Shown here in pieces: positions 1-5,671 of a stretch of 10,257 nucleotides of DNA. Within the stretch, counting starts at the first letter, position 1, and each line of letters begins with the position of its first letter. The DNA is from Spirochaetales bacterium. Its GTDB lineage: Bacteria > Spirochaetota > Spirochaetia > DSM-27196 > SLST01. The notes beneath the pieces were generated by a model. It was not told the origin of the DNA. It saw only the letters and a program-made list of their open reading frames with translations, and did no database searches. The DNA is taken from contig SLST01000096.1 of NCBI GenBank assembly GCA_007130265.1, positions 1-10,257 of the forward strand, read 5' to 3'. The translations under genes were made by a program, and so were the position numbers.

Positions 1-1
1 A

Positions 2-658
2 GGGGTCGGCGTGGAGCAGCGCGGGAATCATCGTTACGACGTGTTCGAGCACTCGATCCGCGCCTGCGACGCCGCGCCGAGGGAGGACCTGACGGTCCGC
101 CTGGCCGCTCTGCTCCACGATGTGGGTAAGCCGAGGGCGATGGTCGACGATCCGTCCGGCGAACGACGCTTCCACGGGCATGACCAGGTTTCTGCGCAGA
201 TGAGTGAGGAGATTCTGCGCAGACTGAAGTATCCAAACCGGGTGATTGCGGAGGTTGTTCATCTTGTGCGGCATCACATGTTCAACTATACGCCGGAGTG
301 GAGCGACGCCGCGGTACGGCGCCTTGTTGCCCGGGTAGGAACCGACGCGATACCGCGGCTCGTATCCCTGCGTGCGGCGGACAGCGAGGCGATTGCCGGC
401 CGTCGCGTCGACTCGCGGGCACTCGGCGAATTCGTTGCGCGGGTACATGCCCGGCTTGCAGCGGACGAAGCGACGACGGTCAAGGATCTCGCGGTGAGCG
501 GGCGCGATCTCATCGAAGCAGGTATTCCGCCGGGTCCCGGCATGGGCGCAGTTCTCGACGCTCTGCTCGAAGCGGTCCTCGACGACCCGTCGCTCAACAC
601 GAAACCGCAGCTGCTCAATATCGCGCGCCGGTACTACCGGGAGAGAGTACGTGGGTAG
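2..658 (+). CDS. cca: CCA tRNA nucleotidyltransferase / poly(A) polymerase family, C-terminal HD part (5' truncated)
   Basis: This is the C-terminal half of a class II tRNA nucleotidyltransferase-type enzyme, which in full adds or repairs the 3' CCA end of tRNA in the cytoplasm. The frame is open to the left edge and reads GVGVEQRGNHRYDVFEHS, the family's junction before the HD domain. The head and nucleotidyltransferase core must therefore lie outside the window. Counting from the GTG at 11, the HD metal-site signature LLHDVGKP has H36 and D37, preceded by H14 (FEHS) and followed by HGHD (55-58) and VRHHMF. The HD domain occurs in a subset of these enzymes and usually has phosphatase or phosphodiesterase activity. 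The rest is helical, as in the family's body and tail region. It is the only plus-strand gene and converges on rnc, with six bases between the stop codons. A stand-alone HD hydrolase is less likely because the frame continues upstream with family-like residues. Confidence 0.82.
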   Translation, partial: GVGVEQRGNHRYDVFEHSIRACDAAPREDLTVRLAALLHDVGKPRAMVDDPSGERRFHGHDQVSAQMSEEILRRLKYPNRVIAEVVHLVRHHMFNYTPEWSDAAVRRLVARVGTDAIPRLVSLRAADSEAIAGRRVDSRALGEFVARVHARLAADEATTVKDLAVSGRDLIEAGIPPGPGMGAVLDALLEAVLDDPSLNTKPQLLNIARRYYRERVRG

Positions 659-664
659 CGGCGG

Positions 665-1480
665 TCACGCTCCGGAATCCGCGCTGCGACCCTTGCGCGG
701 GCGACCGGGCGACCGGTCGCGGGCGGTCTTCAGCGCCTCGTAGGCAAGGCAGGCGGCGGCCTGTTCGGCCTGCTTCTTGTTCGAGCCCTTTCCCGGGCCG
801 TACGTCTTCCCGGCGACCTCGACGTTCATCCAGAACACGCGGTCGTGATCGGGGCCGGTCTTTTTGGTCACCGAGTACTTCGGATAGATCCGATACTTCT
901 TCTGTGCATACTCCTGGAGGAGCGTCTTATAGTCCTTGTCGTGCCGGTCGTCGAGAACCTTCTCGATTTCCGGGACGAGGAAACTCAGCACAAAACGACG
1001 CGACTCGCGAAAGCCGCTGTCGAGGAAAAGTGCGCCGACAACGGCTTCGAACGCGTCGGCAAGAATCGCGCGTTTCGCGCGTCCTCCCGAGTACTCTTCG
1101 CCTTTGCCGATGAGGATGAAGTTGTCAATCCGAATGGCTCGGGCGATCTCCGAGAGGCTGGCTTCGCTGACGACGAAACTCTTGATCTTGGCGAGATCGC
1201 CTTCAGGGCGATCAGGCAGCTCTTCGTACAGATGCTCAGCGACTGCCAGGCCGAGGACGGAGTCGCCGAGGAACTCCAGCCGCTCATTGTTGCCCGTACC
1301 GTCTCCTCGTTCGTTCGCGTACGACCGATGACAGAAGGCGAGATTGAGAAGCTCGAGGCTCTTGAACTTCGCGCCACTATGGCGCTGGAAGAGCATAAGC
1401 TCTTCGCGTCGACCCGGGCCGATCTCGGGAGCGGCCTGTGCGTCTGATCGCTTGAGCAATCGTTTGGGTAGTCTTCGCAT
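665..1480 (-). CDS. rnc: Ribonuclease III
   Basis: This is the double-strand-specific endoribonuclease that processes rRNA precursors and structured mRNAs. The signature NERLEFLGDS is at residues 65-74, with catalytic acidic residues E66, E69 and D73. The second metal-ligand pair, D142 and E145, is in LADAFEAVVGA. A double-stranded RNA binding domain follows from about residue 182, with a basic KKTGPDHDRVF and SNKKQAEQAAA pattern near its end. The tail is Arg/Lys/Ser-rich. At 271 residues it is slightly longer than usual. The start is uncertain. The ATG at 1480 keeps the N-terminal helix seen in relatives, but it has no Shine-Dalgarno and abuts the U-run of the acpP terminator. ATG 1396 (Met29) has a weak GAAGAG upstream but would shorten the first helix. 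No clear promoter of its own is visible, so expression may depend on read-through from rpmF-acpP. Confidence 0.95.
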   Translation of the reverse strand: MRRLPKRLLKRSDAQAAPEIGPGRREELMLFQRHSGAKFKSLELLNLAFCHRSYANERGDGTGNNERLEFLGDSVLGLAVAEHLYEELPDRPEGDLAKIKSFVVSEASLSEIARAIRIDNFILIGKGEEYSGGRAKRAILADAFEAVVGALFLDSGFRESRRFVLSFLVPEIEKVLDDRHDKDYKTLLQEYAQKKYRIYPKYSVTKKTGPDHDRVFWMNVEVAGKTYGPGKGSNKKQAEQAAACLAYEALKTARDRSPGRPRKGRSADSGA

Positions 1481-1517
1481 AAAAAGAGAACGCGCCTCCG
1501 GATCGGAGAGCGCGTTC
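1481..1517 (-). terminator. Intrinsic terminator after acpP, abutting the rnc start
   Basis: On the minus strand a hairpin pairs 1510-1517 with 1488-1495 (GAACGCGC/GCGCGTTC), continuing as CTCCG/CGGAG (1504-1508 with 1496-1500). The loop has three bases and A1509 is the only bulge. This 13-pair GC-rich stem is followed at once by TCTTTTT and then the rnc ATG at 1480. It has the form of a Rho-independent terminator for rpmF-acpP. Because it sits in the rnc leader it could also be a processing site or an expression limiter for rnc. Confidence 0.85.
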
Positions 1518-1536
1518 GGCTGCGACTCTGCGGCCT

Positions 1537-1779
1537 TTACTTCTTCTGAGTCTTGATGAACTCGAGTGCGTCGCGTACGGTTTCGAACTCGTTCGCCTTC
1601 TCGTCAGGAACCTCAATGCCGAGTTCCTCTTCGATCGCGTAGACGAGTTCGAAGGTATCCAGACTGTCAGCGCCCAGATCCTGCCGAAATGACGAGTCCA
1701 TCGTGATCTTGCTCTCGTCGATCTCGAGCTTCTCAGCGATGAGCTTCTTCATCTTCTCAAACAGTTCGTCAGCCATCAT
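1537..1779 (-). CDS. acpP: Acyl carrier protein
   Basis: This is the small acidic carrier of fatty-acid synthesis. The growing acyl chain is attached through a 4'-phosphopantetheine on the serine of the GADSLD motif (Ser39 counted from the first Met). The sequence shows the typical four-helix ACP pattern: FEKMKKLIAEKL, then DSLDTFELVYAIEEELGI after the modified serine, then a closing helix near VRDALEFI. Length is normal at 80 residues, or 79 from the second ATG. There are two consecutive ATGs (1779 and 1776). GAGGGG at 1783-1788 lies 3 bases from the first and 6 from the second, so the second (MADELFEK) may be the real start. It follows rpmF after 15 bases and is co-transcribed with it. The intrinsic terminator at 1481-1517 follows. 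The plsX/fabH genes often found between rpmF and acpP are absent. Confidence 0.97.
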   Translation of the reverse strand: MMADELFEKMKKLIAEKLEIDESKITMDSSFRQDLGADSLDTFELVYAIEEELGIEVPDEKANEFETVRDALEFIKTQKK

Positions 1780-1794
1780 GTACCCCTCGTTCTT

Positions 1795-1983
1795 TTATTC
1801 GAGATCTTCCGGTTCGAAGACCTGCTTGCCGCGGTAGAAACCGCTCTTCATGTCAACATGGTGTCGCATCACCGGCTCACCGGATTCAGGCGAGGTGATG
1901 AGCGTGGGCAGCTTGATCCTGGCGTTGATCGAGCGTCGTCGCCGAGTCCGAGCTTTCGAGTGTTTCTTCTTTGGTACAGCCAT
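1795..1983 (-). CDS. rpmF: Large-subunit ribosomal protein bL32, cysteine-free form
   Basis: This is a 62-residue 50S subunit protein with the family start MAVPKKKHSKARTRRRRS. The zinc-ribbon region reads LITSPESGEPVMRHHVDMKSGFY. In the zinc-binding form, two CxxC pairs occupy this stretch; here all four positions are non-cysteine (S, S, D, S). It is therefore a 'C-minus' L32 that should not need zinc, like the E. coli protein. The short acidic tail FEPEDLE is slightly longer than usual. The ATG at 1983 is preceded by GAGGT at a spacing of 5. It is first in the rpmF-acpP unit, downstream of a promoter at 2032-2060. Confidence 0.95.
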   Translation of the reverse strand: MAVPKKKHSKARTRRRRSINARIKLPTLITSPESGEPVMRHHVDMKSGFYRGKQVFEPEDLE

Positions 1984-2031
1984 CTCTTACCTCACAGTCA
2001 TCCGGTTATATTGCAGCCGCGAGTCTGCCAG

Positions 2032-2060
2032 AAGATAGCGTAAGCCACCACGGTTGTCAA
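2032..2060 (-). promoter_or_regulatory. Sigma70-type promoter for rpmF-acpP
   Basis: On the minus strand TTGACA (2060-2055, a perfect -35) is followed after 17 bases by TATCTT (2037-2032, 4 of 6 matches to TATAAT). The predicted start is near 2025, giving a leader of about 42 bases before the rpmF ATG. It lies in the 83-base gap between coaD and rpmF, which has no other clear feature. Confidence 0.65.
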
Positions 2061-2066
2061 CAATGC

Positions 2067-2561
2067 CTACGAAGCTTGCGATCCGGGTCCGAGCCGCTCG
2101 TGAAGCGCCTGTGCAACCATTGGCGGGACCATTTTGGAGATGTCGCCGCCGAGTCGCGCGAGCTCCTTGATCGAGGTGGACCTGAGCACGAAGTACTGGG
2201 GATCGGTGGGGATGAAGAGGGTCTCGACCTGAGGGTTCAGCCCCTTGTTGATCATCGACAGCTCGAACTCGTAGGCGAAGTCCGCAAGCGCACGCACTCC
2301 GCGGATCATGACCCTGGCCCCTACCCGTTCGGCGAAGCTGACGATCAGTTTGTCCCACACGTGAACCTGGACGTTGGGAAACTCCTTGACGAGCTCACCC
2401 AGCATTTCCACACGTTCTTCTGCGTTGAAGGTGTAGTGCTTGTTGGGGTTGACTGCGATCACGATATGGATCTCGTCGAAGATCCTGCTCGCCCGCTCAA
2501 GGAGGTTCAGGTGTCCGTTCGTGGGTGGATCGAAGGATCCGGGAAAGAGGGCCCGCAACAT
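2067..2561 (-). CDS. coaD: Phosphopantetheine adenylyltransferase
   Basis: This enzyme catalyses the penultimate step of coenzyme A synthesis: 4'-phosphopantetheine plus ATP gives dephospho-CoA plus pyrophosphate. The sequence begins MLRALFPGSFDPPTNGHLNLL, with the nucleotidyltransferase TxGH motif at residues 14-17. RSTSIKELA, the second ATP-binding motif, is near residue 128, and RGVRALADFAYE contributes to the substrate site. Length is normal at 164 residues. The start at ATG 2561 matches the family's N-terminus exactly. No convincing Shine-Dalgarno precedes it, and a promoter (2568-2596) is placed so that transcription would begin at the ATG itself. CoA supplies the prosthetic group of the ACP encoded just downstream, though rpmF-acpP has a separate promoter. 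Confidence 0.97.
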   Translation of the reverse strand: MLRALFPGSFDPPTNGHLNLLERASRIFDEIHIVIAVNPNKHYTFNAEERVEMLGELVKEFPNVQVHVWDKLIVSFAERVGARVMIRGVRALADFAYEFELSMINKGLNPQVETLFIPTDPQYFVLRSTSIKELARLGGDISKMVPPMVAQALHERLGPGSQAS

Positions 2562-2567
2562 GGCGCC

Positions 2568-2596
2568 ATGCTATCGCTCTCGACGAGCACGGTCAA
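2568..2596 (-). promoter_or_regulatory. Sigma70-type promoter for coaD (possible leaderless start)
   Basis: On the minus strand TTGACC (2596-2591, 5 of 6 matches) is followed after 17 bases by TAGCAT (2573-2568, 4 of 6). Counting the last -10 base as -7 puts +1 on base 2561, the A of the coaD ATG. This agrees with the lack of a ribosome binding site. It was found by eye and is unproven. Confidence 0.5.
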
Positions 2597-2626
2597 TCGC
2601 CTGGACGCCCGCGGCGCTCGGACGGG

Positions 2627-2776
2627 TCACTGGTGGGGTCGCGTGGTCTGGACGAGCTCAGAACTGAGTCGTTGTGCGATCTTCTGAATCGCCTCGTCCA
2701 CGTAACTGGAATCGCGAATCTTCTTCTTGAGCTCTTCGATGCGCTGAGGGTCGCTCTTCTTCGCTATCCTTACCAT
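2627..2776 (-). CDS. Small 49-residue protein resembling the FlgM C-terminal (anti-sigma28) region
   Basis: This short gene starts at ATG 2776 inside the end of yraN (the shared ATGGTAA gives a 7-base overlap) and ends at TGA 2627. It starts MVRIAKKSDPQRIEELKK and continues with KIRDSSYVDEAIQKIAQRL. The pattern R-I-x-x-L-K-x-x-I-(5)-Y-x-x-(6)-I-A-x-x-L is the one seen in the C-terminal half of FlgM, where two amphipathic helices bind sigma28 (FliA). FlgM proteins are usually 70 to 100 residues, so this would be a stripped-down form without the flexible secretion half. Support comes from the stop/start coupling, clean coding character, and flagellar-type neighbours (FliK-like, FlhX, HD-GYP-like). 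The gene itself is fairly certain; the FlgM assignment is an inference from pattern. It could instead be an unrelated helical small protein. Confidence 0.6.
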   Translation of the reverse strand: MVRIAKKSDPQRIEELKKKIRDSSYVDEAIQKIAQRLSSELVQTTRPHQ

Positions 2777-3108
2777 GCCCCACACCCGGAAAAAGCGTTC
2801 TTGAAGTGTTCCACCCGTTCTGGACAGACGAAAAGCACGTCGAATCTGGGTTGCAGACGTGACAGGTCCGGATGCAGTTGCAGATAGCAGAGAGAAGTCC
2901 GAACAATGCGTCCCTGCTTCCGGCGGCTCAGGGCATGTTCCAACCCTTCGAGGGGCATCCGTTCCCAGCTCTTCACCTCGCAGAATGCGATGGTGCCACC
3001 TTCAACAGCTATAATATCGACCTCACCGCCGCGGGTTCTGAAGTTTCTTTCGAGGATTCGGTAACCTTGGCCGCCCAGGTGCTCGGCGGCGCGCTGCTCT
3101 CCGCGCAC
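2770..3108 (-). CDS. yraN: YraN / UPF0102 family endonuclease-like protein
   Basis: This belongs to the small UPF0102 family, which has a restriction-endonuclease-like (PD-(D/E)XK) fold; its cellular role is poorly defined. Counted from the GTG at 3108, the core shows GE (3-4), GYRILERNFRTRGGEVDII with E29 and D31, and FCEVKSW with E44 and K46: the expected E-x-D...E-x-K active-site arrangement. RFDVLFV and the closing FKNAF also fit the family. The start is uncertain. The frame stays open to GTG 3255 (161 residues), with an ATG at 3240 and a TTG at 3219, but these lie 77 to 113 bases inside the HD-GYP gene and would add a Ser/Thr/Pro-rich, non-family N-terminus. GTG 3108 leaves a 34-base gap but sits very close to the conserved G-x-x-G-E motif and lacks a good Shine-Dalgarno. 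The stop overlaps the start of the small FlgM-like gene. Confidence 0.88.
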   Translation of the reverse strand: MRGEQRAAEHLGGQGYRILERNFRTRGGEVDIIAVEGGTIAFCEVKSWERMPLEGLEHALSRRKQGRIVRTSLCYLQLHPDLSRLQPRFDVLFVCPERVEHFKNAFSGCGAW

Positions 3109-3142
3109 GCCTCGGGCGTGCGCGGACGACTCGTGTTTCGAT

Positions 3143-4288
3143 TCAGGACTTGCCTGCGGTTGCGCTGAGTTCCTTCGGGTCGACGGCGCGGGCGATGAAG
3201 AGGTTTCTTTCCTCGGCAAGGTTGACGACGTCTCCTTCATCTCGCTGGTACTCACGCCCTGTCGGATCGATCATGATCTTCACGTGCGGGCGTACCGGCG
3301 CGCTCCCGTTGATGTCGACGACGCGGCCGATTCGACCGTCCTTCAGAAGGACAACGCTTCCGATGGGGTAGATTCCCATCGTCCTGATGAAGACCTTCAG
3401 GATGCTGGGGTCAAACCGTCTTCCGTTGTCCCCAAGGATCGTACGCATGGCCACGTACCCGATCATTGAATTCCTGTACGGCCGTTTACTCACCATCGCT
3501 TCAAAAGCATCGACAACGGCGATGATCCGCGCCATGGGCGTGATGTCGCGGCCTGACAGTTGACGGGGATATCCCTGGCCGTCCCAGCGTTCCTGGTGCT
3601 GATACGCGGCAACGCCAATCTCCTCCGCGAACTTCATCTCTTTGGTGATGATCCGGTATGAGTGCAGAGGGTGCTCCTGCATGGTCCGCACTTCATCTGG
3701 AGTCAGTTCGCCGGTTTTGGCGCGCACGCTCGGCGGGATGCGGAGCATGCCTACGTCGTGGAGCAGCGCTCCGGTAGCGAGCTGGATGAGCCTGTGCTGT
3801 ACCATGTTCAGGTTCTGTCCGACGAGCGTTGCCAGGACCGCGCAGTTCAACGCGTTCTCGATGAACCCCGACTCACCCTGCAGCCCGTAGAGAATGAGCT
3901 GGATGACCTCGTTCCTGCGCTGCGTCAGTAGCTTCAGCAATCGGTCGACCGTCGCGTCCACTTCCACAGCCTCGACGGCGGTGTTGGACCGCACCCGCTC
4001 GAATGCGTCCTGCATCTCAGACGCGAGTTTGCTGTAGGCGTCGATGACCGCCTGCTGCGTCGGCGTGCTGAACGCTTTCTGGAGAAACGCGTTCTTGCTG
4101 GACGACGGCAGTTCCTTCAGCGGCTTGCCCTCCGTTCGTACGGCCCGAACCTGCCACTTGAGCAAGCGGTCGATGTCCCGCTGTTTGATCTCGACATTCT
4201 CCGGTACGAGCAGATTCTCTTCGTCGACGTAGACCGGTCTATCGAATTTCTGCCCGGGTCGGAGGTCACTGACCTTGATGGTTTTCAT
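3143..4288 (-). CDS. HD-GYP domain protein with altered active-site residues
   Basis: This 381-residue cytoplasmic protein has three parts: an N-terminal region (1-55, VSDLRPGQKFDRPVYVDEENLL) typical of HD-GYP proteins, a helical linker, and an HD-GYP domain (about 125-305) ending in the usual C-terminal extension (YPIGSVVLLKDGRIGRVV). HD-GYP enzymes hydrolyse cyclic di-GMP. Present are H177-D178, H206, H231, the DGxGYP box (236-241) and D260. Compared with canonical members, Asn145 stands where the first metal-binding His is expected (32 residues before HD), Met181 replaces the Lys of HDxGK, and Gln232 replaces the second His of HHE. Activity may be changed or lost, leaving a binding or sensory role. 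AAAGGTG lies upstream of ATG 4288. The start overlaps the flhX end by 23 bases. Confidence 0.9.
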   Translation of the reverse strand: MKTIKVSDLRPGQKFDRPVYVDEENLLVPENVEIKQRDIDRLLKWQVRAVRTEGKPLKELPSSSKNAFLQKAFSTPTQQAVIDAYSKLASEMQDAFERVRSNTAVEAVEVDATVDRLLKLLTQRRNEVIQLILYGLQGESGFIENALNCAVLATLVGQNLNMVQHRLIQLATGALLHDVGMLRIPPSVRAKTGELTPDEVRTMQEHPLHSYRIITKEMKFAEEIGVAAYQHQERWDGQGYPRQLSGRDITPMARIIAVVDAFEAMVSKRPYRNSMIGYVAMRTILGDNGRRFDPSILKVFIRTMGIYPIGSVVLLKDGRIGRVVDINGSAPVRPHVKIMIDPTGREYQRDEGDVVNLAEERNLFIARAVDPKELSATAGKS

Positions 4289-4565
4289 CCCACACCTTTT
4301 TGTCTTCGCCCGTCGGGGCCGTTGAGCTGCGCCACACGAAGCCCAGAATCTCCGCCACCGCCTGGTAGAATCGCTCGGGTACGAGCTCTCCGGGATCGGT
4401 GACGTAGAGTGACTCTGCGAGCCCCTGCGATTCCACTATGGGTACCCCGTGCTCGCGAGCCAGTGACACCAGTCGATCGGCGAGATCTCCCTTCCCGCGT
4501 GCGACTACCAGTGGCGCTGGAAGACGCCTGTCGTAGCGCAGCGCCACTGAGGTCTGTCTGCTCAT
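4266..4565 (-). CDS. FlhX: stand-alone FlhB C-terminal-domain protein (YlqH-like)
   Basis: This 99-residue protein matches the cytoplasmic tail of FlhB, the export-gate protein that switches substrate class in flagellar type III secretion. The pattern is ALRYDRRLPAPLVVARGKG, then LADRLVSLAREHGVPIVES, then GLAESLY and ERFYQAVAEILGFVW. It corresponds to the FlhB segment after the NPTH self-cleavage site. No NPTH and no membrane helices are present, so it is a free domain, like B. subtilis YlqH or H. pylori FlhX. The latter can replace the FlhB tail (literature on the family). The ATG at 4565 overlaps the stop of the preceding gene (ATGA), with GGAG upstream. It follows a FliK-like gene just as ylqH follows ylqG in Bacillus. 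Confidence 0.9.
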   Translation of the reverse strand: MSRQTSVALRYDRRLPAPLVVARGKGDLADRLVSLAREHGVPIVESQGLAESLYVTDPGELVPERFYQAVAEILGFVWRSSTAPTGEDKKVWDENHQGQ

Positions 4566-5656
4566 GCGCTGCTCTCCACGCGGCGTATTATACTCTCGCC
4601 CTCATCGTGTGAAAACCCGTCGTTGGAGTCTTTGGACATGGGCCGTAGATCGAACAGCGTCTCGAGCGCCTTCAGGCGTTCTCGAAGCGGCGAGAACAGG
4701 GCACGAAGTTCATCCTCGTTCCCTCCCACCTGCGAAGGAGCCGCGAGCAGCGTGACTCGGATGGATCCTCCGGCTGCCTCGACCGGGCGAATGCCGAACG
4801 TCCACCGGCGGTCCTCGTCTCGGATGTCGAGAATCGCTTCGACGAAACCGCGATCGGTGTTCGGCAGGTCCCGTGTCGCAAGCGGCATTCGCAGCTTCAC
4901 CGATGCGCTGAAATGCGGCTCATCCGCGAACTCGAGTGGCACGATGATCCAGTTCGCCTCTCGTCCGGCGCGGTGGTTGATGAGCTGGAGGAGGTCGGTG
5001 TTCTCGTTGGCGTGCTCGAAGGCAAGCCGAACGCTGTCGGCGAGCGGGGCGTCCTCTACTGTTTCGGCTGTCTCCGCCGGTTCGCGCTCCGACTCCTGTG
5101 CGCTAACGTTTCGGTCGGACGGACGGTGGCGCTGCCGTTCCTCGTGAGCGCCGCCGGCGGCCTCGATCGCACGGTCAAACGCCGGGGGGGAGTCGAGCAA
5201 CCCCTTTTCTTCGAGTACGGCGGCGATACGGGCTCGTTCGGCGGTCGTCAGATGCGATGAAGTGCGAACCCGGCGCCATGCAAGCGCAAGGCGCTCGCCA
5301 TGGAGTGGCAGTCCACTGCGCACGAAGGCGCGTATTACGGCCTCGGCCCCTGCAGGCAGTCCGTGGGACCGTGCGAGCGCGGCTGAGTCGAGCGGGACCG
5401 GATGACTGTCGGTCGTTCGAAGAATGAGCGTGGGGCCCGGGCGGACCACTGTTGCGCGGTACCAGTTGCCCGGATGGACGTCTCCGTTGAGGCGGGCGCG
5501 GATAAGTTGCGACCCGACGCGGATAACGAGCACCTGGCCGACACGCCGCTCTACGTAGAGCGAAATCCGATCACCGGCACGCAGAAGCGAAGAATACGCC
5601 TGTCCGGACCGCGGAAGGTGAGCGTCGGAAGATCGTGCAGGAAATCCGACCTTCAC
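4562..5656 (-). CDS. FliK/YlqG-like protein (hook-length-control-like), hypothetical
   Basis: This 364-residue protein has no clear signal peptide. Residues about 25-85 (LRAGDRISLYVERRVGQVLV, RARLNGDVHPGNWYRATVV) form a beta-rich module that recalls YlqG/FliK-like proteins. A charged, low-complexity linker lies around 170-205 (EERQRHRPSDRNVSAQESER). The C-terminal part (about 230-345) has strands followed by LRALFSPLRERLKALETLFDL, similar in layout to the FliK C-terminal hook-length domain. FliK works with the FlhB tail to switch export from hook to filament, and the next gene encodes an FlhB-tail protein, which supports the reading. The start is GTG 5656 with CGGAG about 8 bases upstream and a 15-base gap after rplS. 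The domain resemblance is by pattern and context only; direct motif evidence is weak. Confidence 0.62.
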   Translation of the reverse strand: MKVGFPARSSDAHLPRSGQAYSSLLRAGDRISLYVERRVGQVLVIRVGSQLIRARLNGDVHPGNWYRATVVRPGPTLILRTTDSHPVPLDSAALARSHGLPAGAEAVIRAFVRSGLPLHGERLALAWRRVRTSSHLTTAERARIAAVLEEKGLLDSPPAFDRAIEAAGGAHEERQRHRPSDRNVSAQESEREPAETAETVEDAPLADSVRLAFEHANENTDLLQLINHRAGREANWIIVPLEFADEPHFSASVKLRMPLATRDLPNTDRGFVEAILDIRDEDRRWTFGIRPVEAAGGSIRVTLLAAPSQVGGNEDELRALFSPLRERLKALETLFDLRPMSKDSNDGFSHDEGESIIRRVESSA

Positions 5657-5671
5657 CGCATCGCTCCGAGG

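Noticed and set aside
701..720. Hairpin with 12-base palindrome as an operator or terminator
   Set aside because: It lies within the rnc coding end, lacks a T-run, and such palindromes are common at this GC content; kept only as part of the convergent-stop observation.
298..1113. 271-codon plus-strand frame spanning the end of cca and antisense to rnc
   Set aside because: Its translation is Arg/Ser-rich low-complexity typical of a wrong frame, and it conflicts with two well-supported genes.
845..1447. 200-codon plus-strand frame opposite rnc
   Set aside because: Antisense shadow of RNase III; no domain pattern and no ribosome binding site of note.
2597..2626. GC-rich inverted sequence (CGCC/GGCG) after the FlgM-like gene as a terminator
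   Set aside because: Only four pairs and no T-run on the minus strand; not enough to call an intrinsic terminator.
2658..2906. 82-codon minus-strand frame across yraN and the small gene
   Set aside because: It is out of frame with both yraN and the FlgM-like gene, is Ser/Arg/Cys-rich, and has no coupling or ribosome binding site.
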